Assembly: GCA_002480085.1 (NCBI GenBank)
Contig: DKPJ01000006.1
Coordinates: 136,739 to 200,738, forward strand
Origin: Enterobacteriaceae bacterium UBA7338
Lineage (GTDB): Bacteria > Pseudomonadota > Gammaproteobacteria > Enterobacterales > Enterobacteriaceae
Length of the DNA: 64,000 bases
Direction of reading: 5' to 3'
Shown: positions 31,579-41,921 of the stretch, piece by piece
How positions within the stretch are numbered: the stretch's first letter is position 1
Layout: each line of letters opens with the position of its first letter
Notes under the pieces: generated by a model
The model's database searches: none
Seen by the model: the letters and a program-made list of their open reading frames with translations, nothing else
Told to the model about the DNA's origin: nothing
Translations under genes and position numbers: made by a program

Positions 31579-34500
31579 TTACCAGTCGGCGTGAGGCGTC
31601 AGCGGCCGCGGCGGTGAATCCATATCGCCCTGCCAGCCTGCCTGCGAGTAGCGGACATAGAGCATGCCGTGGCTCGGGGTGTAATCCTCCGCCTGCTGAA
31701 TATCGATGGCGGCGCCAACGGACCAGTTGGAGGTAATACGGCGCTCAATCAGGGCGCGTGCCGTATAGCCAAAGCCGTTGCTCTTCGATCCTGGATCGTT
31801 AGTTTCGCTGGCCCGCGCACGATAATCCTCTGGTATGAGGTTAAGCAGCGGGTAGCGATCCTGAGTGCGGGTAGCCGAATGCGACCAGGAGAGCGAACCA
31901 CCCAGCTCCCACGACCAGTTCTCCGTTCTTTCACGCCACGTTACCGGCACGGCAAACGAGAGGTATTTCTGCGGGCTGTAGTAGCCCCCCTGACCGAGGG
32001 TATAACTGCTCAGATCCTTTTCATAGTGCCAGAGCATATTGTTCAGGCCAACGGTGACGCGGCGGTTATCTTCGTTGACCAGCTTGTAGTAGTAGCCGGT
32101 CATCCAGCGCACGCGCCAGTTGTCATCCACGTTCTTGCCGGTGAGCGCGTCGGCGCTCAGGCTCGCCCAGACGCCGTGCGCTTCGCCCTGGTCGTAGCTC
32201 AGGCTAACGCCACCGCCGGTAGATCGAACGCCGCCCCAGGTTTTGCCTGTATTGCTTCCTGGATCGCGTTGCCCGCCAAATGCCAGTAAAGAGCTTGAAA
32301 TTGGGCGGCGGTGCACGTCTAGCGTATAACCGACCGGGCCTAGATCGTTGCTATAACTTAGGCCGCCAACCACATCAACGACACGGAAACCCATCGGGGT
32401 GGTGCCAATGTCCCCCTCCCAGGTATCGTTACGCCAGCCAGCCGCTACGCTTACGCCACCGTCAGATTGGCTTTTATCGTCATTAATACACTGTATCTCA
32501 TTACAGGTTCCCCACCTGGGCTGATATACACCTTCTTCATTCGTTGAAAACGATCCGACGTTCATATTGACCACGTCGGTACGGAAGAACATCCGGCCAT
32601 CGGCAAGCGGCGCATCAGCCTGCAGCATGGTGGTGTTGGCTTTCAGATCGGAGTAGCCGCCGGTGCCGCTGGAGCCCCAGTAGTCATGCGCAAGCGTGAC
32701 GTTGAGATCCTGCTGGCGATAGAGATCGGCAGCGTCGCTGCGCAGGCCGCGCTTCAGCCAGTCATCGCTGGCATCGTTACGCGTCTGGCGGGTAAAGGTG
32801 TCGTTATCCTGGGCGGGCGTGGCAGCAATGCCTGCCGCGACCATCGCCTGTTTATAGCTCTCCAGCGCCAGCTGCGGCTCGCCGTTAGCCTGCTGGAAGC
32901 GGCCATAGTCACGCAGCACCAGGGCGCTATCCTGCGACGGCGGCAGCGCTTTCGCCTCGGGCACGATGGTGTCATAGGTGCGCTGGGCCAGAACCCTGTC
33001 CCCCAGCTGCGCCCGCACCAGCGCCATTCGACGCTGCATGTTGATGGACGGCGGCTCGGCCTGCGGCATCTCGTTCAGCGTCGCCAGCTGCTGGCGCGCC
33101 GCAAGCGGGTTGCCCTCGGCAATCGCTACCTCCACCAGGCTCAGGCGGGCGTCGGCGTTAGCCGGTTCACGCGCCAGCACGGTCTCATACCCGGCGCGGG
33201 CAGCAGCGTAATCACCGCGCTGCTGCGCCCAGTCCGCGAGGGTCAGGTCAATTCGCGTGGAGGCTGGCTGCTGCCTAAGCAGCGCTTCAGCCTGCTGCTC
33301 CTGGCCGCTGTCGCGCAGGCGGTTGGCGGTCTCCAGCAGCTGGTTACCCTCCAGGCGGCTCGCCAGCTCCTGCATATTGCTGTCCCATTTGCTGCGCGGC
33401 AGGGTATTGAGATGCGCCAGCGCGGCGCGATCCTGGTCGTTGCCGGAGAGATAGAGGCTGTAGGCGTAAACCTGCGTCGGATCGTTAGGCTGACGGCGAA
33501 CCAGATCGCGCATCTGCGCGTCGGCCTCGGCGTGCTTCCCGGCGCTCCAGAGATCGCGCGAGAGACGGTAGGCGATCCAGACGCTGTCCGGATCGGCAGC
33601 CAGACGACGGCGCTGGATCTCAGCCGCCTGCGCCCAGCGCCCCTGGTTCTCCAGGGCTTCAGCCTGCTGTGCCAGCCGATCGTTAGCGAGGCTGCGCTCG
33701 ATGTCATCCACGCTGCGGCGCTGGCTGGCAGGGAGGGAGGCAATCCAGGCCGAGGCTTTTTCCGGCGACTGCTCGCGATAAATATTGGCCAGCCCGCGCA
33801 CCGCGTTGCTGTTGCCGCTGTCCATGCGCAGCGCCTGCTGGTAGTAGCGCTCGGCGGCGGCGTTATCCTTGCGGGCGACGGCGGCGTCTCCCAGGCCCAG
33901 CACGGCGTAGCTGTCGGTGTTATCCACCGCGCGCGCCTGCTGATAAAGCCGTTCTGCCTGGGCAGGATTATTGGCCTTCAGCGCGGCGTCACCCTGCTGG
34001 ATCAGCAGCCAGTAGCGGTTAGTTTGCAGGAGGCTATCCCACTTGCTGCGGTTGCTGCTCTGCGGGGCCAGGGCGATCGCTCTCTCTAGCAGGGGAACCG
34101 CCCGGGCGCGATCGCCCTTTTGCGAGTAAGCCTGGCCGAGCGCCCCGGTGGTTTCACCGTCGTTCTGGTCAGCATTCAGCGCCTGCTGCAGCGGGGCGAT
34201 AGCCTGCCCGCCCTGCCCGGCGTCAACCGCGGCCAGCCCGCGCGAACGGGCGCGGAACGCCGGATCGGCCAGCTGCTGCTGCTGTTTCGCCAGCGTCGCC
34301 CGGGCGGTATCCACCGTATCGCCGCTGCTAAACTCGTTCAGAAACTGTTGCAGCGCCTGCACGCTGGCATCGCTTACCGGCATAGCTTGAATCTGTTGAT
34401 ACCAGATGGCCGCCGCCGCTTCGCGGGTCGTTCCCGACTTCGCCATCTGCCGCAGAACGGTGTAGCCCTCATCGCTGCGCCCGTTAGCAAACAGCAGCTG

Positions 34501-35067
34501 CGCCAGCGAATTTTGCAGCTGAGGGTTGCCGGGATAGCGGCTGTTGGCGCTCTTCAGCTGGGTAATGGCCTGACTGCGCCGCTCGGGCACCTTCGCCACC
34601 AGCGTCCAGTATTCGGCGGCGAGATCGCTATCCGGTGGGTTGCCCTGCAAAATTTTGTCATAGGCAGCGATGGCCTCCACCGTATGGCCGGTGGTTGCCA
34701 GCAGTCGCGCCTCCTGCAACCCCTGCCGCCCCTGGGCAGTGGAGAGAGCCATGGTGCTTTGCGCTTCCCGGTACGCCGCCGAGTTGGGGGCGAGCTGCGC
34801 CAGCCGATCGAGCTGCTGCTGCGCGCCTGCGGTGTCACCCTGGCGCAGCAGGTAGCGCTGGCGGGCAGCAATCACCTCGGGGTTATTGGGATCGATAAGC
34901 TCCAGCCGGTAGAGGGACTGGCGTACCAGATCCTCACGACGGGTGGACTCTCCGAGCCGGACCTGCTCCAGCAGCTGTTGCTGCTGGGCTGTCGGCGCCG
35001 CATACGTCTTTGGCATCAGCGCGATGCCCAGCGATAAAGCAAGTAAGCGTAGGGTTAGCGTGCGCAT
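31579..35067 (-). CDS. bcsC: Cellulose synthase operon protein BcsC (proximal operon)
   Basis: The periplasm-to-outer-membrane export subunit of the E. coli-type cellulose machine; 1162 residues (E. coli 1157). Signal peptide about 1-23 (TYA|AP), then many TPR repeats (for example AYSQKGDRARAVPLLERAIA), and a C-terminal 16-strand barrel of about 350 residues beginning near RNDASDDWLKRGLRSDAADLYRQ. Last gene of bcsRQABZC; its start overlaps the bcsZ stop by 13 nt. It shares only architecture with the second BcsC at 47.3-51.3 kb, so the pair is not a recent duplication. Confidence 0.96.
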   Translation of the reverse strand: MRTLTLRLLALSLGIALMPKTYAAPTAQQQQLLEQVRLGESTRREDLVRQSLYRLELIDPNNPEVIAARQRYLLRQGDTAGAQQQLDRLAQLAPNSAAYREAQSTMALSTAQGRQGLQEARLLATTGHTVEAIAAYDKILQGNPPDSDLAAEYWTLVAKVPERRSQAITQLKSANSRYPGNPQLQNSLAQLLFANGRSDEGYTVLRQMAKSGTTREAAAAIWYQQIQAMPVSDASVQALQQFLNEFSSGDTVDTARATLAKQQQQLADPAFRARSRGLAAVDAGQGGQAIAPLQQALNADQNDGETTGALGQAYSQKGDRARAVPLLERAIALAPQSSNRSKWDSLLQTNRYWLLIQQGDAALKANNPAQAERLYQQARAVDNTDSYAVLGLGDAAVARKDNAAAERYYQQALRMDSGNSNAVRGLANIYREQSPEKASAWIASLPASQRRSVDDIERSLANDRLAQQAEALENQGRWAQAAEIQRRRLAADPDSVWIAYRLSRDLWSAGKHAEADAQMRDLVRRQPNDPTQVYAYSLYLSGNDQDRAALAHLNTLPRSKWDSNMQELASRLEGNQLLETANRLRDSGQEQQAEALLRQQPASTRIDLTLADWAQQRGDYAAARAGYETVLAREPANADARLSLVEVAIAEGNPLAARQQLATLNEMPQAEPPSINMQRRMALVRAQLGDRVLAQRTYDTIVPEAKALPPSQDSALVLRDYGRFQQANGEPQLALESYKQAMVAAGIAATPAQDNDTFTRQTRNDASDDWLKRGLRSDAADLYRQQDLNVTLAHDYWGSSGTGGYSDLKANTTMLQADAPLADGRMFFRTDVVNMNVGSFSTNEEGVYQPRWGTCNEIQCINDDKSQSDGGVSVAAGWRNDTWEGDIGTTPMGFRVVDVVGGLSYSNDLGPVGYTLDVHRRPISSSLLAFGGQRDPGSNTGKTWGGVRSTGGGVSLSYDQGEAHGVWASLSADALTGKNVDDNWRVRWMTGYYYKLVNEDNRRVTVGLNNMLWHYEKDLSSYTLGQGGYYSPQKYLSFAVPVTWRERTENWSWELGGSLSWSHSATRTQDRYPLLNLIPEDYRARASETNDPGSKSNGFGYTARALIERRITSNWSVGAAIDIQQAEDYTPSHGMLYVRYSQAGWQGDMDSPPRPLTPHADW

Positions 35068-36158
35068 TCCTGGTCCCAGTCAGGTTGTAACTCACCTTGG
35101 GAGGTGAAACGAAAACGGTGCTCATCCCAGCCCTGTCCAAAGAGGGTGAGCACGTAGCTGTAATAGGCGTCGCTGCCGGGAAAGTTGTCGGCAACGCGCT
35201 GGCGCAGCACCGCTTGTGCATCGCGGTTTTGCATAAACGGCAGCAGGGCGGCGGAGAAGCCCGTCGCACCGCTGCCCTGGGCCGCGCCGGTGACCACGTT
35301 CACCTTCTCCGGCGGCACGCCGTTTTTCGCCGTCAGCGCCGCCATCGGCTTAAAGCGCGCCAGCAGGCGATTTTTTTGCAGATCGCTGTCGTGCAGCATG
35401 CCGACCCACAGGTAGACGCGAATGGCATCATAGCTTGAGACCAGCTTGCTCTTCGGCTTCAGGTTCCAGCCGCGACTCTTCTCGTAGCTCACCCAGTCCG
35501 GGGAGAAACCTTTGGGCGCGGTCTCCAGCAGCAGGCGCAGGTTGGTCTCCCGCAGCGTGGTCCAGGGTGCGCCAAAGCGGGTGAGATACTGTGCCACCTG
35601 CGGCGGCAGATAGCTGGGGTTGAAGCGCCAGCTCTCTTTCTCGGCGAAGCCAATTTTGCCCGGCAGCAGCATTGAACCCAGCCCCGGCACGTTCACCACC
35701 TCTTCGCTGACGATATGCTTAAGCAGCCCCTGGGCCAGGGCGGTATAGCGCGGCTCTTTCCACAGGCGCCCGGCCTCAAACAGCGACCAGACGATCCAGA
35801 TATCGGCGTCGGAGGCGGAGTTGGTGTCCAGCACCGTCCACTCCGCTTCGCCCTTCTTGCCCCACAGCCAGGCGGGAAGATGGGTCGCGAGGTCACCTTC
35901 GGCGAGGTTATCCTCGGTCCACGTTAAGATCTTGTCGAAGCCGGGTCGGTCGTTGGCGGCGAGGGCGAAAAACAGCCCGTAGCTCTGCCCCTCGGAGGTA
36001 GTGATCTTCCGGGCGTCGCTGGGATCGATCACCCGGCCACCGTCGCTGAGGTAATCCTTTTTAAACGCGTTCCAGGCCGGCCAGCTACAGGCGGCGTGCG
36101 TACTCGCCGCCGCCAGCAGCAGCGTGGCGGCGATCGCTCCACGCAGTAAGGTCTTCAT
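35055..36158 (-). CDS. bcsZ: Periplasmic endo-1,4-beta-glucanase BcsZ (proximal operon)
   Basis: A GH8 cellulase of 367 residues that trims nascent cellulose in the periplasm. Signal peptide 1-22. The catalytic pair of the E. coli enzyme (Glu55, Asp243) corresponds to E56 in TTSEGQSYGLFFAL and D244 in SSYDAIRVYLW. Begins 3 nt after bcsB, so translation is probably coupled. A second, divergent GH8 copy ends the distal operon. Confidence 0.96.
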   Translation of the reverse strand: MKTLLRGAIAATLLLAAASTHAACSWPAWNAFKKDYLSDGGRVIDPSDARKITTSEGQSYGLFFALAANDRPGFDKILTWTEDNLAEGDLATHLPAWLWGKKGEAEWTVLDTNSASDADIWIVWSLFEAGRLWKEPRYTALAQGLLKHIVSEEVVNVPGLGSMLLPGKIGFAEKESWRFNPSYLPPQVAQYLTRFGAPWTTLRETNLRLLLETAPKGFSPDWVSYEKSRGWNLKPKSKLVSSYDAIRVYLWVGMLHDSDLQKNRLLARFKPMAALTAKNGVPPEKVNVVTGAAQGSGATGFSAALLPFMQNRDAQAVLRQRVADNFPGSDAYYSYVLTLFGQGWDEHRFRFTSQGELQPDWDQECAR

Positions 36159-36161
36159 GGC

Positions 36162-38510
36162 TTACTCATCGTGCGGGTCGAGACGACGACGGCTGATGAT
36201 GCGCAGCAGACGCCACAGTACCCAGGCCAGCAGCACGACGCTCACCGCCGCCAGTACCGCCAGCAGCACCGGGTGGTTAGAGAGCGCATACCAGATACGC
36301 TCGAACCACGGCAGGTGGCCGACGTAGTAGATATCCCCCACTCGCAGGCCGTTGACGCCCGACTCGCGGATCACCGTCACGGAACCATACATTGCTGCAC
36401 GTTTGCCGCTGTCGTTCATCGCCTCGTTCAGCAGCTCGTAGCCGCGTGGGCTATCCGCCAGCAGGGCAACCACGCTGCGCTGATCGTTATACGGCGACTG
36501 GAAGCCGACGATAGCCGCCATCGGGCCGCTGGAGGTCACCGTCGTCTGGGCATCCGCCTGACGATCGGTATTGTCCGGGACGATGGACGGGAAGGTGGTC
36601 TGGCGCTGCGGCGTCTTCACCCAGCTCTGCGTCGCCTGCACCAGCAGGTCAATGCGCTTGTCATCCTTCAGGCTATCCGGGATAGCGCCGATGACCAGCA
36701 CGTCGGCATCCTTGTTCTGGATCTGGCTGCCGTCGTTGGTCAGGGTCAGGTTAACCGCCGGGAGACCGGTTTGCGCGCCAAGCTGGCCGATAGAGTCCAG
36801 CAGAGTGGTCAGCTGGCCCTGAGTCGGATTGGCTGGCAGCACTACGATGGTATCCGCGAGATCCGCCATCCGGCTGAACGGGAAGCCCGCGTTGGCAAAG
36901 GCGCGCAGATCCGGCATGGCAATAAAGTGGTAATACTTCGAGAAGTCGATGGTCGAGTCATCACCAATCACCACCCGGTTCTGCACCGGCTGGAAGGTGA
37001 CGCAGTTATCCACGGTGCCGCCCGGCATCGGGTTCATGTACTGGAAATCAAAGCGCAGCTGGTTGAGCGCCCCCAGCTGCAGCGCCGGAATGGTGACGGC
37101 GGTTTTACCATCCAGCAGTCCTTGCAGAACCGGCAGGCGCAGCAGCAGGCGGTTAGTATCCTGGTTGCTGGTCAGGTTGAAGGATTGCAGGAACTGGTTG
37201 TTCAGGCTGATATCCATCCGCGAGCTGTCTTTGGTCGGCGGCGCGGTGTAGCGGTAGTTGAGATCCATATCGATGCCGTTGCTGCGCAGCAGATAGAGAT
37301 CCGGCGGCAGGTTCAGCGCCACGCTGATCGCATTTGGCTCAAGCCCTACCGCCTGAAGCTGCTCCTCGTAGTTTTTCAGCTCGGCAAAGGAGATGGCCCG
37401 ATCGGTGCGCACCCAGTTCGGGGCGTCGTACGGCTTACGGGCCAGCAGCGGCTTAACGTCGTTCACCTCTACGCGATCGCCACGGAACAGGACGTTGCCC
37501 TGGGCCATGCCCTTCGCCGCCTGCAGCAGGTCTTTATCATCGCGGCCAAAGACCACCAGCAGCTTCACGTAGGGGTTTTCGGGGTGATCCATCATCACCA
37601 CCGTCGGGGCGTTCACCGGCGGCGCGTCGCGCAGGAAATCCGGACGCTTGTCGTTGGTGGCAAACACGATGGCGTTCCGATCCGGCAGGCCGTTGTAGAT
37701 CACCGGGAAGCTCTGGCCGCGCCAGCCCATGCGCGAGCCAAAGAAGGAGGCAACAATGCTCGCCGCCTGCTGCTGCTCCAGCGCGGGCGCACCGGCAAAG
37801 ACCATCGGCAGCACCAGCGGACGGTTATCCCGCGCGTCATAGAACGGCACCGGGAAGTGCGAGAGATCGTTTTTCAGCGGCAGGGACTGGTAGGTCATCT
37901 CCAGCGAGCTGCTGCGCCCGACGTCCATCCACAGCGTGCTGCTGGCCGGGTTTTCACAGACGTCGCGGTAGTGGCCGACGAACTCCAGCCGCACCCGGTT
38001 GTAGTCGGTGATATAGAGCGGATCGATAGCCAGTTGGGCGAGCGTCTTCTTGCCCAGCTGCTCTTTGGTGACCGGCAGGACGCCCATCAGCTCATCGTTA
38101 AGATAGACCTTCAGCTGCGACTGCACCGGCAGCAGCGACGGCGACGGGGTGTACTCCAGATTCAGCATCGCCTTCGAGACCACTTCGTCGCTGCGCATCC
38201 CGAACTCGATCTGGCCGTCAGGCTGGACCCCGCGCAGCACCATGCTGCCCGGCGGCGGCGCAATCTGGGCGAAAGAGAGCTTCACCTCCCGCGACGGGGC
38301 GTTATCCGCGACGATGGGCGCATTGGCGCCGGTTACGCCGGGCATCACCTGGCCGACGGCCTGCGGATCGGCAGCGGTCTGCGCTTCAGGCGTCTCGGGT
38401 GCGGCAGGCACGGTGACCATCGGGGTGGCCGGGGCCGCGTGGGTGACCAGCGACGGGAAAGCACTCATCCCAACCGCCACTGCACAAATCCAGGAAAGTT
38501 TTCTTTTCAT
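36162..38510 (-). CDS. bcsB: Cellulose synthase periplasmic subunit BcsB (proximal operon)
   Basis: The membrane-anchored periplasmic partner of BcsA that guides the glucan chain. 782 residues from the ATG at 38510 (MKRKLSWICAVAVGMS), which matches the E. coli start and follows bcsA by 10 nt; the frame extends 29 codons upstream into bcsA but without support. Signal peptide to about residue 25, alternating carbohydrate-binding and flavodoxin-like domains, and a C-terminal helix (about 745-770, HPVLLAVLAAVSVVLLAWVLW) that completes the BcsA membrane complex. Confidence 0.96.
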   Translation of the reverse strand: MKRKLSWICAVAVGMSAFPSLVTHAAPATPMVTVPAAPETPEAQTAADPQAVGQVMPGVTGANAPIVADNAPSREVKLSFAQIAPPPGSMVLRGVQPDGQIEFGMRSDEVVSKAMLNLEYTPSPSLLPVQSQLKVYLNDELMGVLPVTKEQLGKKTLAQLAIDPLYITDYNRVRLEFVGHYRDVCENPASSTLWMDVGRSSSLEMTYQSLPLKNDLSHFPVPFYDARDNRPLVLPMVFAGAPALEQQQAASIVASFFGSRMGWRGQSFPVIYNGLPDRNAIVFATNDKRPDFLRDAPPVNAPTVVMMDHPENPYVKLLVVFGRDDKDLLQAAKGMAQGNVLFRGDRVEVNDVKPLLARKPYDAPNWVRTDRAISFAELKNYEEQLQAVGLEPNAISVALNLPPDLYLLRSNGIDMDLNYRYTAPPTKDSSRMDISLNNQFLQSFNLTSNQDTNRLLLRLPVLQGLLDGKTAVTIPALQLGALNQLRFDFQYMNPMPGGTVDNCVTFQPVQNRVVIGDDSTIDFSKYYHFIAMPDLRAFANAGFPFSRMADLADTIVVLPANPTQGQLTTLLDSIGQLGAQTGLPAVNLTLTNDGSQIQNKDADVLVIGAIPDSLKDDKRIDLLVQATQSWVKTPQRQTTFPSIVPDNTDRQADAQTTVTSSGPMAAIVGFQSPYNDQRSVVALLADSPRGYELLNEAMNDSGKRAAMYGSVTVIRESGVNGLRVGDIYYVGHLPWFERIWYALSNHPVLLAVLAAVSVVLLAWVLWRLLRIISRRRLDPHDE

Positions 38511-38520
38511 CGCATTATCA

Positions 38521-41139
38521 TCATCGTTGAGCCATAACCGGATCCGGCTGCTGCACCACCACGCCCCGCGCAGGACGGCGGGGAATGAACGACACAACCC
38601 AGGAGATCAGGGAAGTAAGCGTCCGGAAAATCATTTTCACGGACGATGGAGCAAATTCGGCCAGGTGGCGATAGCCACGGAAGCCAAGCTTGAGAATATC
38701 CAGCATGCTCTCCAGCGGTTTATCTTCCGGGAAGCTGTCCTGCCAGAGCGCCCAGGTATCGGCGCGGGCGAAGGTGCACTGAACAAAATCGATATGCTGG
38801 CGGGTGGTCAGCGGCATGAGTTGCAGGCCCACTTCCCTGCCGTGGACGCGTACCACATGTGCCGGGAAGACGTACTCCTGCTGGCCGCGCTTGAGCAGCA
38901 GGTTGACCTTCTGCCCCTCCAGCACCTGCGACTGGCCGTTGATCTTGATCCCTACCCCGCCGTCGGAGAAGTCGTGCACCGTACAGGAGAAGAGATGACC
39001 ATCGTCACGGGCGATAGCCGCTGGCATGGAGATCTCAACGCGGTGCGCCCGGCGCACCTGCTTGCTCTCCACCGACACCGCCACCGCGCCGCCGAGTACG
39101 ATCAGGTTGTAGAAGACCCAGACGATACTGACGACCACGGTCAGCATCTCGGTCTCCGGACCGTAGAAGTAGCGCCAGACGCCCACCAGCACGCCGACGA
39201 TATTCAGCAGCACAAGGAAGATGTAGGGCCGGGAGATCACCCAGTCAACATACTCCTCCTCCACGAGGCCGCCCTTCGAGGTCACGTTGAACTTACCCTT
39301 GTGCGGGTTAAACAGCGCCACCATCGTCGGTCTGGCGATATACCAGGCCAGCACCGTTTCGTAGATCTCACTCCAGAACGAGTGGCGGTATTTCCCCTGA
39401 ATCTTGGAGTTGGTCAGGCTGGCGTGGATCATATGCGGCAGCACAAACAGGGCGATCATCAGCGCCGGAGCGTAGATGATGTAGGCATGCAGCAGCAGGA
39501 ACGCCAGCGGCGCGGTGAGGAAGATCAGCCGCGGCACGCCGGAGAGGAAGTGGAACATGGCGTTGACGTAGCAGAGCCGCTGCGCCAGCTTCAACCCTTT
39601 ACCAAACAGCGGGTTATCGAGACGGAAGATCTGCACCATGCCTCGCGCCCAGCGGATACGCTGCCCAATGTGGGACGACAGGCTCTCGGTTGCCAGACCC
39701 GCCGCCTGCGGAATGCGCATATAGGCCGAGGTGTGGCCGCGACGGTGCAGGCGCAGGGAGGTATGCGCATCCTCGGTCACGGTCTCTACCGCAATGCCGC
39801 CAATCTCATCCAGCGGGCCACGGCGGATCACCGCGCAGGAGCCGCAGAAGAAGGTGGCATCCCACATATCGTTGCCGTCCTGCACCAGGCCATAGAACAG
39901 AGTGCCTTCGTTCGGCGTCTGGCGGAAGCGGCCCAGGTTACGCTCAAACGGATCCGGCGAGAAGAAGTGGTGCGGCGTCTGCATCATCGCCAGCTTCTTA
40001 TCCTTCATAAACCAGCCCATGGTGAGCTGCAGGAACGAGCGCGTTGGCACGTGGTCGCAGTCGAAGATCGAGACAAAGTCGCCCTTCGCATACTGCAACG
40101 CGTTGTTGATGTTGCCCGCTTTGGCATGCTCATGGGTGGTACGGGCGACGTACTCTACCCCGACCGTCTCGGCAAACTGGCGAAACGACTCGCGGCCACC
40201 GTCGTCAAGGATCCAGATTTTCAGCTTATCCTTCGGCCAGTCGATACCCAGCGCGGCGTAGATCGTGTTCTTCACCACGTTAAGATCTTCGTTATAGGTC
40301 GGGACGAAGATATCCACCGACGGCCACTGGGACATATCCTTCGGCAGCGGCACCGGCTGGCGGTTGAGCGGCCACACCACCTGGAAGTAGCCCAGCACCA
40401 GCACAATCCACGCGTAGGTTTCAGCAAACAGCAGCACCAGGCCGCACACCAGGCTCACCGGATCGTTCCAGTTAAGCGTCGAGGTGTAGCGCCACCAGAT
40501 GTAGCGGCAGGAGACGGTCAGCGACAGCACAATCAGCATTAAGGCCGAGAAGCGTCCTGGAATACGCCGCACCAGCAGCGCCACGCCCCACAGCAGCAGC
40601 AGGAAGATAAACTGCGACCAGGGGTTAAACGGCTGGGTGATACAGAGCAGGGCAAGGATCAGCGAGAAGAAGACAATCACGCCGATAATAAAGCGGCGCA
40701 CGCCCGGCTTGAGGTGCGCCAGCTCCTTCTGCCCCTCCAGATGGCTCGTGCGGTTGCCCACCTTTGCAGGCAGCGCGTCCAGCCAGTTGAGGTAGCGGCG
40801 GCGAAAATGGGTAAAGCGTGCGCGCTTGCTCTTGCGCGGCCGGGCGGCAGGCGCATGATGCGCGGTGATAAGCAGCCAGACAGTTTGCAGCAGGTAGCGG
40901 GCCGGATCGAGGGGACGCGGCCGCTCGGCGCGAATATGGGGGTAAAACTCAGCGTGCCTGGCGCGGAGCTGCTGCCAGCGCGGATGCTCCAGCGGAATAA
41001 ACAGCCAGGCAAGAATAGCCCACAGACAGCCCAGCGCCGCGCTAAACGCCGGGGCGCCGTGGCTGCGGTAAAGGTGGTAACGCTCGCTCAGGCGGGCGTT
41101 GACCGGGGGGATCAACAGCAAGGCGGCAAGACGGCTCAT
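38521..41139 (-). CDS. bcsA: Cellulose synthase catalytic subunit BcsA, UDP-forming (proximal operon)
   Basis: A processive GT2 glycosyltransferase that builds beta-1,4-glucan from UDP-glucose and extrudes it. 872 residues, the E. coli length, including the long N-terminal extension (1-150) typical of E. coli-type BcsA. Catalytic signatures: DDGG (312-315), DCD (360-362), TED (455-457), QRIRW (493-497). C-terminal PilZ domain with RRAHR (696-700) and DFSDGG (723-728) binds c-di-GMP, so the enzyme should be allosterically activated. Its start overlaps the bcsQ stop (ATGA). Confidence 0.98.
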   Translation of the reverse strand: MSRLAALLLIPPVNARLSERYHLYRSHGAPAFSAALGCLWAILAWLFIPLEHPRWQQLRARHAEFYPHIRAERPRPLDPARYLLQTVWLLITAHHAPAARPRKSKRARFTHFRRRYLNWLDALPAKVGNRTSHLEGQKELAHLKPGVRRFIIGVIVFFSLILALLCITQPFNPWSQFIFLLLLWGVALLVRRIPGRFSALMLIVLSLTVSCRYIWWRYTSTLNWNDPVSLVCGLVLLFAETYAWIVLVLGYFQVVWPLNRQPVPLPKDMSQWPSVDIFVPTYNEDLNVVKNTIYAALGIDWPKDKLKIWILDDGGRESFRQFAETVGVEYVARTTHEHAKAGNINNALQYAKGDFVSIFDCDHVPTRSFLQLTMGWFMKDKKLAMMQTPHHFFSPDPFERNLGRFRQTPNEGTLFYGLVQDGNDMWDATFFCGSCAVIRRGPLDEIGGIAVETVTEDAHTSLRLHRRGHTSAYMRIPQAAGLATESLSSHIGQRIRWARGMVQIFRLDNPLFGKGLKLAQRLCYVNAMFHFLSGVPRLIFLTAPLAFLLLHAYIIYAPALMIALFVLPHMIHASLTNSKIQGKYRHSFWSEIYETVLAWYIARPTMVALFNPHKGKFNVTSKGGLVEEEYVDWVISRPYIFLVLLNIVGVLVGVWRYFYGPETEMLTVVVSIVWVFYNLIVLGGAVAVSVESKQVRRAHRVEISMPAAIARDDGHLFSCTVHDFSDGGVGIKINGQSQVLEGQKVNLLLKRGQQEYVFPAHVVRVHGREVGLQLMPLTTRQHIDFVQCTFARADTWALWQDSFPEDKPLESMLDILKLGFRGYRHLAEFAPSSVKMIFRTLTSLISWVVSFIPRRPARGVVVQQPDPVMAQR

Positions 41140-41903
41140 ACAACCTGCCCGGCGCTGTCAGGATGGTGAATGCGATCCGGCCCGGCACAGTGCAGCAGGC
41201 ACCAGTTGGCCAGGGTCAGGATCTCCTCAGCTGCCAGCGAGTCATTACGGTACTCGCCCAGGGGCTGCTTCGCCGCCAGACACTCCACCATCGCTTCATC
41301 ACGATGGATAACCATCGGCAGCAGTCGAGGCTGGCTCTGAAGCCAGACCTGGTAGAGATCGTCCTGCAACAGGCTGCCGATGCGCAGGTCGTTAATTAAC
41401 AGATGCGTGCCGGACGGCAGCGCCTGCTGGTGCAGGCGAACGTGGCAGTTAGTATCCGGTTTCACCACGGTTAGCGTATGGTCGCACAGCGCCAATAGTT
41501 CCCGGGTGAGCGGCGTGAAGTCTGCGGGCAGATCGAGCAGGGTCCACTGATAGTGCCCGTTGGCCTTCAGCGCCTGCAGCGCAGCGGCGAACGGAGAGAG
41601 ACGATCGTGCAGGGCATAGATGTTTTCCCGCTCACCAGCGGCCAGCTGGCCAAACGGCAGCAGATCAAGATGTGAGGTATAGCGCTGACCGCTATCGCGC
41701 CACTCTTTATTGTCCAGCAGCGCCCGCGCCCAGCCGTCAGCGTGGGTAAACTCCACGTTGAACGAGAGGCGCAGCATATTGTCCGGAGAGGTGTCGATCA
41801 TCAATACCGACTCCCCCAGCAGCTGTAGCGCCCAGCCCAGTGCTGCGGTTACCGATGTGGTTCCCACGCCTCCGCGAATGCCTTGCAGACCCAGAATGGC
41901 CAT
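41136..41903 (-). CDS. bcsQ: Cellulose biosynthesis protein BcsQ, MinD-like ATPase (proximal operon)
   Basis: A ParA/MinD-like protein needed for polar placement of the cellulose machine in E. coli; 255 residues. The N-terminal P-loop reads GIRGGVGTTS (8-17), lacking the two lysines of a standard deviant Walker A, as I recall for E. coli BcsQ. The sixth codon is CTG; the amber stop that inactivates this gene in E. coli K-12 is absent. It differs strongly from the second BcsQ at 55.7 kb, whose P-loop is canonical. Confidence 0.93.
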   Translation of the reverse strand: MAILGLQGIRGGVGTTSVTAALGWALQLLGESVLMIDTSPDNMLRLSFNVEFTHADGWARALLDNKEWRDSGQRYTSHLDLLPFGQLAAGERENIYALHDRLSPFAAALQALKANGHYQWTLLDLPADFTPLTRELLALCDHTLTVVKPDTNCHVRLHQQALPSGTHLLINDLRIGSLLQDDLYQVWLQSQPRLLPMVIHRDEAMVECLAAKQPLGEYRNDSLAAEEILTLANWCLLHCAGPDRIHHPDSAGQVV

Positions 41904-41921
41904 CCACGTCTTCCTTATTAA

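Noticed and set aside
36171..38537. A 788-codon open frame on the + strand opposite bcsB, and similar long frames opposite bcsA (38149-40542), gor (9777-11516), yhjG and dctA (28085-29296)
   Set aside because: All mirror well-supported genes and are rich in Arg, His, Gln and Ala, as expected for reverse reads of GC-rich third positions.
41880..41903. Possible K-12-like nonsense codon early in bcsQ
   Set aside because: Codon 6 is CTG and the frame is open to the end.
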